Positions 33,357 to 42,200 of a DNA stretch of 64,000 nt are shown one piece after another. Both the position numbers and the translations under genes were made by a program. Source of the DNA: Rubrivivax sp. Lineage in GTDB: Bacteria > Pseudomonadota > Gammaproteobacteria > Burkholderiales > Burkholderiaceae_C. Location: positions 1 through 64,000 of the forward strand of contig JAURZM010000056.1 in the NCBI GenBank assembly GCA_030653385.1, read 5' to 3'. The notes beneath the pieces are model-generated. The model was not told the origin of the DNA and searched no databases. It worked only from the letters and a program-made list of their open reading frames with translations. Position 1 is the stretch's first letter. Each line of letters starts with the position of its first letter.

Positions 33357-35495
33357 TCAGTCGGCGAAATGGCCACCGCTGGCTGCCAGCTGCACGACGA
33401 CAGCCGCTGGCTCGAAGCGCGGCCCGAACTTCGCCGCCAGTTCGCGCGAGCGTTTCACGAAAGCCGCTGCACCCATCGCGTTGACGAACTGCAGCGCACC
33501 ACCGTGGAAGGGCGCAAAGCCCCAGCCGAAGATGCTGCCGACGTTGGCGTCGGCCACCGAGCGCAGCACCTTCTCCTCGTAACAGCGCGCGGCTTCGTTG
33601 GCCTGCGCAAACATCAGGCGGTCGATCAGTTCCTGCTGCGGCGGCTGCGTGGGGGCCACCGGGAAGTGCCGGGTCAGTTCAGGCCACAGCACCTTGCCGT
33701 CGTCGCCCCAGTCGTAGAAGCCCTTGCCCACTTTCTTGCCGACACGGCCGATCTCGCACAGCTGCCGCACCACGGCCATGCCGGGGTGTTCGGTGTAGGC
33801 CTTGCCTTCCGTGGCCAGGTCCTTCTTCGTCTGGTCGGCCACGTGCAAGCCCAGCGACAGCGACACCTCGTCTTGCAGCGCCAGCGGCGGCATCGGCATG
33901 CCGGCCTGCAAGCCGGCGGCTTCGATGCTGCGGGGGTGCACACCTTCCTTCAGCATCGTGATGCCTTCCATCACGTAGGTGCCGAAGACGCGGCTGGTGT
34001 AGAAGCCGCGGCTGTCGTTGACGACGATGGGTGTCTTGCCGATCTGCAGCACATAGTCGAAGCCCCGGGCCAGCGTCGTTTCGTCGGTTCTGTCGCCGAC
34101 GATGATTTCCACCAGCGGCATCTTGTCCACCGGGCTGAAGAAGTGCAGGCCGATGAACTGCGCGGGCCGTTGGCTGGCCTGCGCCAGGCCGCTGATGGGC
34201 AGCGTGCTGGTGTTGGATGCAAAAACGGCGTCGACACCGAGCACGGCTTCGGCACGCCGGGTCACGTCGGCCTTGGTGGCGCGGTCTTCGAACACCGCTT
34301 CGATGAGCAGGTCGCAGCCGGCGAGCAGTGCGTAATCGGTGGTGGGTGTGATCTTCGCCAGCAGCGCGTCGCGCTTGTCGGCGGTGCTGCGGCCGCGTTT
34401 CACGGCCTTGTCGAGCAAGCCCTGCGAATAGGCCTTGCCGCGGTCGGCCGCTTCTTGCGTGGTGTCCAGCAGCACGACGTCGATGCCGGCCTTGGCCGAC
34501 ACGTAGGCGATGCCCGCACCCATCATGCCGGCGCCCAGGATGCCCAGCTTCTTCACCTTCGACGGCCCAGGGCCAGCAGGCCGCGAAGCGCCCTTCTTGA
34601 TGGCATTGAGCTGGTACCACAGCGTGTGGATGATGTTCTTCGACGCCTGCGACATCACGCAGGCCGCGAAGTAGCGGCTTTCCACCATGCTGGCGGCATC
34701 GAAGTCGAGCAGGCCGCCTTCAAAGATGCTGCTCATGATGTGCTGCACCGCCGGGTAGTTGCCCTGGCTCTTGACCGACGCGATGGACGGTGCAATGGCC
34801 CACAGCTGCGCCATCGCCGGGCTCTTGCTGTCGCCACCGGGGAACTTGAACTTCGGCAGGTCCCAGGGCTGTTTGGCCTTCGGGTTGGCCACGATCCAGG
34901 CACGGGCCTGCGCCATCAACTCGTCGCGGTCCTTGGCCAGGCCGGCCAGCAGGCCCAGGGTGTGCGCCTTCGCCGGATTCATGTCGGCGCCTTCGCCACA
35001 GATCTGCAGCGCCGCCTGGATGCCCACCAGGCGCGACAGCCGCACGGTGCCACCGCCGCCGGGCAGCAGGCCCAGTTTCACCTCGGGCTGGCCGAGTTTC
35101 AGGCGCGTGTCGTCGATGGCAAACCGTGCATGGCAGGCCAGGGCCAGTTCCAGCCCACCACCCAGCGCGTGGCCGTTGACGGCCGCCACCACCGGCTTGC
35201 CCTGTTGTTCCATCTGGCGCAGCACACGCTTCATGGCCATGCTGGCCTCGAAGGGTTCTTCGGGCATGGTCCATTTCGACATGCGGTCCAGGTCACCGCC
35301 GGCGCAGAAGTCGGCCTTCGCGCTGCTCAGGATCAGGCCCTTGACGGCCGGGTCGGCCAGCTTCGCCACGGCAGCGGCGACGCCTTCCATCAGCGCGTCG
35401 TTGACGACGTTCATCGGCCGGCCCGGCAGGTCCATCAGGGCCACCAGGATGCCGTCGTCGCCCAGGGTCAGGTTCACTGCGTTGTTCATGTTCAC
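33357..35495 (-). CDS. Bifunctional enoyl-CoA hydratase / 3-hydroxyacyl-CoA dehydrogenase (FadB/FadJ type)
   Basis: This encodes a 712-residue multifunctional beta-oxidation enzyme. The crotonase domain (residues about 1-190) keeps both catalytic Glu in NGHALGGGLELAL and QPEVKLGLLPGGGG. The dehydrogenase domain starts at KKLGILGAGMMGAGIAYVSA and has the catalytic His in LHFFSPVDKMP. The start is GTG 35495, overlapping the thiolase stop, or ATG 35489. It pairs with the upstream thiolase to complete a beta-oxidation cycle. A dead sirtuin follows directly. Confidence 0.94.
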   Translation of the reverse strand: MNMNNAVNLTLGDDGILVALMDLPGRPMNVVNDALMEGVAAAVAKLADPAVKGLILSSAKADFCAGGDLDRMSKWTMPEEPFEASMAMKRVLRQMEQQGKPVVAAVNGHALGGGLELALACHARFAIDDTRLKLGQPEVKLGLLPGGGGTVRLSRLVGIQAALQICGEGADMNPAKAHTLGLLAGLAKDRDELMAQARAWIVANPKAKQPWDLPKFKFPGGDSKSPAMAQLWAIAPSIASVKSQGNYPAVQHIMSSIFEGGLLDFDAASMVESRYFAACVMSQASKNIIHTLWYQLNAIKKGASRPAGPGPSKVKKLGILGAGMMGAGIAYVSAKAGIDVVLLDTTQEAADRGKAYSQGLLDKAVKRGRSTADKRDALLAKITPTTDYALLAGCDLLIEAVFEDRATKADVTRRAEAVLGVDAVFASNTSTLPISGLAQASQRPAQFIGLHFFSPVDKMPLVEIIVGDRTDETTLARGFDYVLQIGKTPIVVNDSRGFYTSRVFGTYVMEGITMLKEGVHPRSIEAAGLQAGMPMPPLALQDEVSLSLGLHVADQTKKDLATEGKAYTEHPGMAVVRQLCEIGRVGKKVGKGFYDWGDDGKVLWPELTRHFPVAPTQPPQQELIDRLMFAQANEAARCYEEKVLRSVADANVGSIFGWGFAPFHGGALQFVNAMGAAAFVKRSRELAAKFGPRFEPAAVVVQLAASGGHFAD

Positions 35496-36697
35496 ACCCG
35501 TTCAATCACCGTGGCAATGCCCATGCCGCCGCCGACACACAGCGTGGCGCAGCCGGTGCTGAGGTCTCGGCGTTCCAACTCATCCAGCAGCGTGCCCAGG
35601 ATGATGCAACCCGTGGCGCCCAGCGGGTGGCCCATCGCGATGGCGCCGCCGTTGACGTTGACTCGGTCCAGGTCCACGCCCAGATCACGCGCGGTTTTCA
35701 TCGGCACCACGGCAAAGGCTTCGTTGATTTCCCACAGGTCGATGTCCGACGCCGCCATGCCGGCCTTGGCCAGTGCCTTGCGGCAGGCGGGTGTCGGCCC
35801 GGTCAACATGATGGTCGGCTCGCTGCCGATGACGGCCGCGGCGCGGATGCGGGCCCGTGGCTTCATGCCGGCCTTCGCGCCACCTTCTGCGCTGCCCACC
35901 AGCATCAGCGCCGCACCGTCGACGATGCCGCTGCTGTTGCCGGCGTGGTGCATGTGCTCGATGCGTTCCACGGTGGTGTACTTGCGCAAGGCCGTGGCGT
36001 CGAAACCCATCGCGCCCATCGCCGCGAAGCTGGCGTCCAGCTTGGCCATGGCTTCAGGCGACGCGTTGTCGCGGATGGTCTCGTCGCGGTCCAGCATCAA
36101 GAGGCCTGCGATGTCGAGCACCGGCACCACGCTCTTGCCGAAGTGGCCGGCCGCGCGGGCGGCGGCGGCGCGCCGGTGCGATTGCAAGGCAAACGCATCC
36201 ACGTCGGCGCGACCCCAGCCTTCGAGCGTGGCGATCAGGTCCGCGCCCACACCCTGCGGCACGAAGCCCAGTTTCTGGTTGATGCGCGGGTCCATGAACC
36301 AGGCGCCGCCGTCGCTGCCCATGGCCCAGCGGCTCATGCTTTCGACACCACCCCCGACCACCAGGTCTTCGAAGCCGCTGGCCACCTTCGCGGCGGCCAG
36401 GTTCACGCTTTCCAGGCCCGACGCGCAGAAGCGGCTTTGCGTGACGCCGGCCACGGTCTGCGACCACTCGGCGTCCAGCACCGCGGTGCGTGCGATGTCG
36501 GCCCCCTGTTCGCCCACGGGGGTGACACAGCCCAGCACCACGTCGTCCACCAGCGCGGTGTCCAGCTGCAGCCGTTGCTGCAGCGCCTGCAGCAGCGTGC
36601 GCAGCAGCCACACGGGGCTGGCCTGGTGCAGGCTGCCGTCCTTCTTGCCCTTGCCGCGCGGCGTGCGCACGTGGTCGTAGATGTAGGCGTGACTCAT
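35492..36697 (-). CDS. Acetyl-CoA acyltransferase (thiolase)
   Basis: This encodes a 401-residue thiolase cleaving 3-ketoacyl-CoA. The acylated Cys is in QSRFCASGLESV. The catalytic His is in GGAIAMGHPLGATG and the proton-transfer Cys in LCVGGGMG. GGAG lies 7 bases before the ATG at 36697 (MSHAYIYDHVRTPRGK). It is the start of a thiolase-fadB pair, the FadA/FadB-like order reversed relative to E. coli, and lies just downstream of the MerR gene. Confidence 0.95.
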   Translation of the reverse strand: MSHAYIYDHVRTPRGKGKKDGSLHQASPVWLLRTLLQALQQRLQLDTALVDDVVLGCVTPVGEQGADIARTAVLDAEWSQTVAGVTQSRFCASGLESVNLAAAKVASGFEDLVVGGGVESMSRWAMGSDGGAWFMDPRINQKLGFVPQGVGADLIATLEGWGRADVDAFALQSHRRAAAARAAGHFGKSVVPVLDIAGLLMLDRDETIRDNASPEAMAKLDASFAAMGAMGFDATALRKYTTVERIEHMHHAGNSSGIVDGAALMLVGSAEGGAKAGMKPRARIRAAAVIGSEPTIMLTGPTPACRKALAKAGMAASDIDLWEINEAFAVVPMKTARDLGVDLDRVNVNGGAIAMGHPLGATGCIILGTLLDELERRDLSTGCATLCVGGGMGIATVIERV

Positions 36698-36719
36698 GGC
36701 GTTCTCCGACGCAAGTGGT

Positions 36720-37259
36720 TCATTCAGCGGCCGCCGCCGAACCGGCTTTGCCGGGCCGCTGAGGGCGCCCCCTTGAGGGGGAGGCGCCTTCTGCGCCTCG
36801 GGGGTGGGCGACATCCGCCAGGTGCTTCCTGACCGTGGCGTTGATGACACGCAGTTCGGCCAGCGTGGCCTCGATGTGCGCGCGTTTGGTTTCCAGCTCG
36901 GTGATGGCGGCGTCGGTGCGCTCCAGCACGAAGCGCATCTGCTGCACCCGGCCTTCGCCGTGGGCACCGTACAGGTCCAGGTAGTGCTTGATCTCGGCCA
37001 GGCTGGCGCCGATGGCCTTGCTGCGCAGGATCAGCGCCAGCCGCGCGCGGTCGCGCCGCGTGTAGACCCGGGTGCCGTTGATGCGTCGCGGCGCCAGCAG
37101 GCCCTTGTCTTCGTAGAAGCGGATGCTGCGCAGCGTGATGCCGAACTCGGTGCAGAGCTCGGTGATGCCAAAGAGCTCGCCGGTGTCTTCGTCGCGGTGC
37201 GCGTCGACGACTTCTTGCGCCGAGGCCGCGGCTTTTTTGCGGGCGACGGCTTGCAGCAC
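36720..37259 (-). CDS. MerR-family regulator with repeat-derived tail
   Basis: This encodes a 179-residue regulator. The helix-turn-helix and wing are FGITELCTEFGITLRSIRFYEDKGLL and RRINGTRVYTRRDRARLALILR, followed by a coiled-coil dimerisation helix. It resembles LiuR-type MerR regulators of branched-chain acyl-CoA breakdown and has no metal-binding Cys. The start is GTG 37259, two bases after the SCP2 stop. The last 25 or so residues (HPRGAEGASPSRGRPQRPGK onward) are encoded by the repeat at 36728-36808. Confidence 0.88.
   Translation of the reverse strand: MLQAVARKKAAASAQEVVDAHRDEDTGELFGITELCTEFGITLRSIRFYEDKGLLAPRRINGTRVYTRRDRARLALILRSKAIGASLAEIKHYLDLYGAHGEGRVQQMRFVLERTDAAITELETKRAHIEATLAELRVINATVRKHLADVAHPRGAEGASPSRGRPQRPGKAGSAAAAE
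36728..36808 (+). repeat. Dispersed palindromic repeat, copy B
   Basis: This is the second copy of the element at 13176-13254, in opposite orientation. The palindromes CCGGCTTTGCCGG, GCGCCCCC...GGGGG and AGGCGCC...GCGCCT are in the same order. It overlaps the 3' end of the MerR gene, which reads through it, and ends 30 bases before the thiolase start on the minus strand. Confidence 0.7.
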
Positions 37260-37261
37260 GG

Positions 37262-37558
37262 TCAGACCACGCGCTGAAGCTTCATGGCCACGCTCATGTC
37301 GCCGCTGACCTTGAACTTGCCCATCATGAAGCCGGTGGCCGGCTCCAGTTCGCCGGTCAGCAGCGCAGCCAGGTTCTCCAGCGTGATGGCCACGGTGCAG
37401 TCGGTTTCGACGTCGTCGTTGTGCACGGCGTTGGGCACGCTCTTGCCGTCCAGCACCACCACGCCGTCGGCGCCGCAGTCGAACTTCAGGGTGGCGTTCA
37501 GGCCGCTGGCGGCGCCCATCTTGGTGCGCAGGGTCTCGGTGCAGGCTTGCATGTCCAT
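37262..37558 (-). CDS. SCP2 sterol-carrier-like protein
   Basis: This encodes a 98-residue SCP2-fold protein that binds hydrophobic ligands such as acyl-CoA. ATLKFDCGADGVVVLDG, DCTVAITLENLAALLTGELEPATGFMMGKFKVSGDMSVAMKL is the family pattern, read as two blocks (residues about 20-45 and 50-95). The ATG at 37558 (MDMQACTETL) has AAGGA upstream and is preferred to the frame start at 37642. It is the first gene of the leftward group and is coupled to merR. Confidence 0.88.
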   Translation of the reverse strand: MDMQACTETLRTKMGAASGLNATLKFDCGADGVVVLDGKSVPNAVHNDDVETDCTVAITLENLAALLTGELEPATGFMMGKFKVSGDMSVAMKLQRVV

Positions 37559-37657
37559 GGGAGGGGGTTCCTTCGAAGCAGGAGGCTGTGGGTTGCCAGG
37601 CATCGTAGCGGCGACCGCTGCCGCAAACATGCGGGAATTCACCCATGTGGCATCGGG

Positions 37658-37686
37658 TTGACGTTAACGTTACCCTGCAGCCTAAT
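37658..37686 (+). promoter_or_regulatory. Promoter with MerR-type palindromic operator
   Basis: TTGACG (37658-37663) and CCTAAT (37679-37684; CC of the preceding block plus TAAT) are spaced close to the norm and point at the SDR-carboxylase operon. ACGTTAACGT (37661-37670) is a perfect palindrome, with partial outer symmetry GG...CC, that overlaps the -35 element and spacer. This is a likely binding site for the MerR-family regulator encoded at 36720-37259. The -10 element is weak. Confidence 0.45.
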
Positions 37687-37726
37687 GCAGGTCCCGCGGC
37701 ACGCCGCGAAGGTCCTGCACTGCCCG

Positions 37727-38599
37727 ATGAACCCACCCACCCGCTACGCCAGCGTCTTCCGCCCCAGCTTGTTTGCCGGCCAGGTGTTTTGGGTCACCGG
37801 CGGCGGCAGCGGCATCGGCCGTTGCGTGGCGCACGAACTGGCCAGCCTGGGCGCCACCGTGGTGATCAGCGGGCGCACGCAGGCCAAGCTGGACGCTGTG
37901 CAGGCCGAGATCACGGCCGATGGCGGGGTCTGCCACACGGTGGCCTTCGACATCCGCGACGAAGAAGCCGTGAAGGCGGGTGTGGCGGGGGTCATCGCCG
38001 CACACGGCGCGGTGACAGGCCTCGTCAACAACGCCGGCGGGCAGTTTCCGGCGCCGCTGCTGGCCATCAGCAAGAAGGGCTTCGACGCCGTGGTGGCCAA
38101 CAACCTGACCGGCGGCTTTTTGATGATGCGCGAGCTTTTCAACCAGTGCATGCAGCAGCATGGCGGCGCGGTGGTCAACATGACGGCCGACTTCCGCAAC
38201 GGCATGCCCGGCATGGGCCACAGCGGCGCAGCTCGCTCGGGCATGAGCAACCTGACGATGACGGCGGCCTTCGAGTGGGCACATGCCGGTGTGCGCGTGA
38301 ACGCGGTGGCACCGGGCTGGATCGCCAGTTCGGGCATGGACACCTATGGCGGCGCAATGAAGTCGATCATTCCGAAGCTCAAACAACACGTGCCGCTGCG
38401 GCGCATGGGTGTCGAAGCCGAGGTCAGCGGCGCCATCGTCTTCCTGCTGTCGCCAGCGGCGAGTTTCATCACCGGGGTCACGCTGCAGATCGATGGTGCG
38501 GCTTCACTGGGCAGCGACATCTTTCCGCTGGGCACTGAATCGAAGTCGGTGCCCTTCGACGGTTTCCACCGTGCGGTGACACCTGAGGTGCTGAAGTGA
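37727..38599 (+). CDS. SDR oxidoreductase, PECR/DECR-like, without YxxxK
   Basis: This encodes a 290-residue Rossmann protein with VTGGGSGIGRCVAHEL for NADP(H) and NNAGGQF. The catalytic YxxxK is replaced by S166-G-A-A-R170 in GHSGAARSGM, as in peroxisomal trans-2-enoyl-CoA reductase and related dienoyl-CoA reductases. LLSPAASFITGVTLQIDG at the end is also PECR-like. An enoyl-CoA or dienoyl-CoA reductase role therefore fits better than alcohol dehydrogenation. It is the first gene of the operon, and its stop overlaps the carboxylase beta start (TGATG). Confidence 0.85.
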   Translation: MNPPTRYASVFRPSLFAGQVFWVTGGGSGIGRCVAHELASLGATVVISGRTQAKLDAVQAEITADGGVCHTVAFDIRDEEAVKAGVAGVIAAHGAVTGLVNNAGGQFPAPLLAISKKGFDAVVANNLTGGFLMMRELFNQCMQQHGGAVVNMTADFRNGMPGMGHSGAARSGMSNLTMTAAFEWAHAGVRVNAVAPGWIASSGMDTYGGAMKSIIPKLKQHVPLRRMGVEAEVSGAIVFLLSPAASFITGVTLQIDGAASLGSDIFPLGTESKSVPFDGFHRAVTPEVLK

Positions 38600-40209
38600 T
38601 GTCGACGCTGCAGTCCGCGATCGACCCCCGCGCGCCCGGTTTCGTGGCGAACGCCACCCGCATGGCCGAGCGCCTGGCCGAAGTGCAGGCCCTGCAAGCG
38701 AAGGTCGTGGCCGAGAGCGAAAGCAAACGCGACAAGTTCGACAAGCGTGGCCAACTGCTGCCCCGCGAGCGCGTGGCGCGCCTGCTGGACCGCGGCTCGC
38801 CCTTCCTGGAACTCAGCCCGCTGGCCGGGCTGGGCATGCACGACGACGACGGCAAAAAGAGCGTGATGGGTGGCGGCAGCATCGTCGGCATCGGCGTGGT
38901 GGCGGGCAAACACGTGCTCATCAGTGCCAGCGACAGCGCGGTCAAGGGCGGCACGATCGCACCGATGGGGTTGAAGAAGGCGCTGCGTGCGCAGGAACTG
39001 GCGGCGCAGAACAAGCTGCCGCTGATCGCGCTGGTGGAAAGCGGCGGTGCCAACCTGATGTACCAGGCCGAGATCTTCGTCGACGGCGGCCGCACATTCG
39101 CCAACCAGGCGCGGCTGTCGGCCGCCGGCATTCCGCAGATCGCGGTGGTGCACGGTTCGTCCACGGCCGGTGGTGCCTACCTGCCGGGCCTGAGCGACTA
39201 CGTGGTGCTGGTCAAGGGCCGCAGCAGCATCTACCTGGCCGGGCCGCCGCTGGTGAAGGCGGCCATCGGTGAAGAGGCCAGCGACGAAGAGCTGGGCGGC
39301 GCGCAGATGCATGCCGAAGTCACGGGCCTGGGCGAGTACCTGAGCGACAACGACGCCCACGCCATCGCCTTGACACGTGAGCTGATGGACAAGCTGCCGT
39401 GGGACAAGGTGCCCACTGCGGTCGACGCCCCCGAGCCGCTGTTCCCGGCCGACGAGCTGATGGGCATCGTGCCCGCCGATGAACGCGAACCCTACGACGT
39501 GCGAGAGGTCATTGCGCGCCTGGTCGACGCTTCGGACTTCCTGGAATTCAAGGCCGCTTTCGCAGCCGACACGGTGTGCGGCCACGCACGCCTGCACGGC
39601 CACGCGGTGGGCATCATCGGCAACAACGGCCCCATCCAGCCGGCCGGCAGCACGAAGGCCGCGCAGTTCATCCAGTTGTGCGACCAGAGCGGCACGCCGC
39701 TGGTCTTCCTGCAGAACACCACCGGCTACATGGTGGGCAAGGCAGCCGAGCAGGCCGGCGCCATCAAACACGGCAGCAAGATGATCCAGGCGGTGGCCAA
39801 TGCGCGTGTGCCCAAGTTCACCATCGTGCTGGGCGGCAGCTTCGGCGCGGGCAACTACGGCATGTGCGGGCGCGGTTTCGACCCGCGTTTCATCTTCAGC
39901 TGGCCCAGTGCCCGCACCGCGGTGATGGGCGGCGCGCAGGCGGCCAAGGTGATGGACATCCTGAACCGCGCCAAGCTCGAAAGATTGGGTTTGCCCGCCA
40001 ACGACGAAGCGCTGGCCGCGATGAGCGACGCGCTGCGCAACCGGCTCGACGCCGAAAGCCACGTGCTCTTCGGCACCGCACGCCTGTGGGACGACGGTGT
40101 CATCGACCCGCGCGACACACGCCGCGTGCTGGGCCTGTGTCTGGCACTGGCCAGCGAAGCCGAACAACGACAACTGCGGCCCAACACCTTCGGTGTCGCC
40201 CGCTTCTGA
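38599..40209 (+). CDS. Acyl-CoA carboxylase beta subunit (carboxyltransferase)
   Basis: This encodes a 536-residue biotin-dependent carboxyltransferase with N and C domains. ESGGANLMYQAEIF, HGSSTAGGAYLPGLSDY and AGPPLVKAAIGEEASDEELGG form the acyl-CoA side, and LQNTTGYMVG with GGSFGAGNYGMCGRGFDPRF the biotin side. Where methylcrotonyl-CoA carboxylase has HFGR, this protein has D-G163-G-R. A Gly at a nearby pocket position is, as I recall, what distinguishes geranyl-CoA carboxylase. A long branched substrate is therefore likely. It is translationally coupled to the SDR. Confidence 0.92.
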   Translation: MSTLQSAIDPRAPGFVANATRMAERLAEVQALQAKVVAESESKRDKFDKRGQLLPRERVARLLDRGSPFLELSPLAGLGMHDDDGKKSVMGGGSIVGIGVVAGKHVLISASDSAVKGGTIAPMGLKKALRAQELAAQNKLPLIALVESGGANLMYQAEIFVDGGRTFANQARLSAAGIPQIAVVHGSSTAGGAYLPGLSDYVVLVKGRSSIYLAGPPLVKAAIGEEASDEELGGAQMHAEVTGLGEYLSDNDAHAIALTRELMDKLPWDKVPTAVDAPEPLFPADELMGIVPADEREPYDVREVIARLVDASDFLEFKAAFAADTVCGHARLHGHAVGIIGNNGPIQPAGSTKAAQFIQLCDQSGTPLVFLQNTTGYMVGKAAEQAGAIKHGSKMIQAVANARVPKFTIVLGGSFGAGNYGMCGRGFDPRFIFSWPSARTAVMGGAQAAKVMDILNRAKLERLGLPANDEALAAMSDALRNRLDAESHVLFGTARLWDDGVIDPRDTRRVLGLCLALASEAEQRQLRPNTFGVARF

Positions 40210-40230
40210 ACCCCTCTGAAAGAGACAAGC

Positions 40231-41388
40231 ATGAAGTTCACCCCCGAACACCGCGCGCTGGAAGACACCGTCGTCAAGTTCTGCGACAAGGAACTCAACC
40301 CCTTCGTGCCCGAATGGGAAGCCAAGGGTCAGTTCCCCGCGCACGAGGTTTTCAAGAAGCTGGGCAACCTGGGCCTGCTGGGCCTGAAGTACCCCGAGGA
40401 ATACGGCGGCGCGGGCCTGGACTTCAGCTACAGCATGGTGATGGCCGAGGCGCTGGGCCAGTGCAACTGCGGCGGTGTGCCCATGGCCATCGGTGTGCAC
40501 ACCGACATGGCCACACCGGCGCTGGCGCGTTTTGGCAGCGATGAGTTGCGCAAGGAATTCCTGGTGCCCACGATTGCCGGCGACGTGGTGGCCTGCCTGG
40601 GGGTCAGTGAACCGGGCGGCGGCAGTGACGTGGCCTCGATCAAGACCACGGCCAAGTCGGATGGCGGCGACTACGTGATCAACGGCACCAAGATGTGGAT
40701 CACGAACGGCCTGCAAGCCGACTGGTGCTGTCTGCTGGCCAACACCAGTGACGGTCCGGCGCACAAGAACAAGAGCCTGATCGTGGTGCCGATGGACACA
40801 CCCGGCATCAGCAAGCAGAAGATCCACAAGATCGGCATGCACAGTTCCGACACCGCCCAGCTGTTTTTCGACAACGTGCGGGTGCCCAAGCGAAATCTGA
40901 TCGGCCAGGAAGGCCTGGGCTTCACCTTCCAGATGCTGCAGTTCCAGGAAGAGCGGCTGTGGGGCGCGGCCGGATCGCTGCGCAGCCTGGACCGCTTGAT
41001 CGACCAGACCATCGACTACACCCGCCAGCGCAAGGCCTTCGGCAAGAGCATCCTGGACAACCAGGTGGTGCACTACCGCCTGGCCGAACTGCGTACCGAG
41101 GTCGAAGCGCTGCGTGCGCTGACCTACCGCGCGGTGGAGATGTACGTCAGCGGCAAGGACGTCACCAAGCTGGCCAGCATGGCCAAGCTGAAGTGCGGCC
41201 GGTTGTCGCGTGAAGTCACCGATGCTTGCCTGCAGTACTGGGGTGGCATGGGCTTCACGGCCGACAACCCGATCAGCCAGGCCTACCGCGACAGCCGCCT
41301 CATCAGCATCGGCGGCGGGGCCGACGAGATCATGCTCGGCATCATCTGCAAGCTCGAAGGCACGCTGCCGTCGAAGCTGCCGCAATGA
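40231..41388 (+). CDS. Acyl-CoA dehydrogenase, isovaleryl/citronellyl type
   Basis: This encodes a 385-residue FAD enzyme making a 2,3-double bond in acyl-CoA. ACLGVSEPGGGSDVASIKT and KMWITNGLQAD are FAD/substrate motifs. The likely catalytic base is E241 in QEERLWGAAGS, at the position used by isovaleryl-CoA dehydrogenase. The C-terminal YWGGMGFTADNPISQ lacks the usual Glu. This fits a branched substrate. AAAGAGA lies 6 to 12 bases before the ATG, and the 3' end overlaps the hydratase gene by 4 bases. Confidence 0.92.
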   Translation: MKFTPEHRALEDTVVKFCDKELNPFVPEWEAKGQFPAHEVFKKLGNLGLLGLKYPEEYGGAGLDFSYSMVMAEALGQCNCGGVPMAIGVHTDMATPALARFGSDELRKEFLVPTIAGDVVACLGVSEPGGGSDVASIKTTAKSDGGDYVINGTKMWITNGLQADWCCLLANTSDGPAHKNKSLIVVPMDTPGISKQKIHKIGMHSSDTAQLFFDNVRVPKRNLIGQEGLGFTFQMLQFQEERLWGAAGSLRSLDRLIDQTIDYTRQRKAFGKSILDNQVVHYRLAELRTEVEALRALTYRAVEMYVSGKDVTKLASMAKLKCGRLSREVTDACLQYWGGMGFTADNPISQAYRDSRLISIGGGADEIMLGIICKLEGTLPSKLPQ

Positions 41389-42200
41389 GCGTCGAGCTGG
41401 CCGAATTCAAGACGCTGGCCCTGCGCCGCGACGGGCCCGACGGCGCCGTGCTGCATGTCACGCTGAACCGCCCCGAGGTGCGCAACGCCATGTCGCTGGC
41501 CATGGTGCGTGAGTTGCGCACGGTGCTGGGGCAGGCGCAGATGCGTGGTGAGGTGCGGGTCATCGTGCTGCGCGGTGCCGGTGGCCACTTCTGCGCCGGT
41601 GCCGACCTGGGCGACATGGCCGCTGCGCGCATGAACCTGGCCGGCAACCCCGAGGTGCTGGTCGAGACCAACGCCGCCTTCGGCGAACTGTGCGTGGCAT
41701 TTGCCGACGCCGGCATCGCCACCGTGGCACTTGTCGAAGGCACCTGCATGGGTGGCGGCTTCGGCCTGGCCTGTGTGGCCGACGTGACCTTGGCGTCCGA
41801 CACAGCAGTCTTTCGCCTGCCCGAAACCAGCCTGGGCCTGGTGCCGGCGCAGATCGGCCCCTTTCTGGTGGAGCGATTGGGTTACGCCGAGGCCAGGCGC
41901 CTGGCCGTCACCGGCGGGCGGCTGAACGCACAAGAAGCGCTGGCGCTGCGCCTGGTGCACGGCGTGTTTGCAGCCGATGCGCTCGACGCGGCACTGGCCG
42001 CGGTGCTGCACGACATCCTGCAATGTGCGCCCGGTGCCATCGCGGCCACGAAGGCCTTGATGGCGAAGGCACGTTTTCAATCCCCGTCGTCCCTGGTGCA
42101 GGAAGCGGCCCAGGTGTTTTCTGCCGCCGTGCTGGGGCCCGAGGGCACCGAAGGCACGATGGCCTTCATCCAGAAGCGCAAGCCAAAGTGGGCGCCATGA
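41385..42200 (+). CDS. Enoyl-CoA hydratase/isomerase family protein
   Basis: This encodes a 271-residue crotonase-fold enzyme. HFCAGADLGDMAAAR and EGTCMGGGFGLACVADV form the oxyanion hole. RLPETSLGLVPAQIGPFLVERLG carries one catalytic Glu. The second Glu position in GGGFGLAC reads Gly, as in methylglutaconyl-CoA hydratases (LiuC/AtuE). It probably hydrates the product of the carboxylase. It is coupled to both neighbours by 4-base overlaps. Confidence 0.9.
   Translation: MSVELAEFKTLALRRDGPDGAVLHVTLNRPEVRNAMSLAMVRELRTVLGQAQMRGEVRVIVLRGAGGHFCAGADLGDMAAARMNLAGNPEVLVETNAAFGELCVAFADAGIATVALVEGTCMGGGFGLACVADVTLASDTAVFRLPETSLGLVPAQIGPFLVERLGYAEARRLAVTGGRLNAQEALALRLVHGVFAADALDAALAAVLHDILQCAPGAIAATKALMAKARFQSPSSLVQEAAQVFSAAVLGPEGTEGTMAFIQKRKPKWAP

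Noticed and set aside
31890..36680. A 1596-codon plus-strand open frame
   Set aside because: It runs antisense through lplT, the sirtuin remnant, fadB-like and thiolase genes. It is low-complexity His/Gln/Arg-rich and arises from GC-rich codon use, not a real gene.
38344..41385. A 1013-codon minus-strand open frame
   Set aside because: It is antisense to the carboxylase beta and acyl-CoA dehydrogenase genes, which have clear family motifs. The translation has none.
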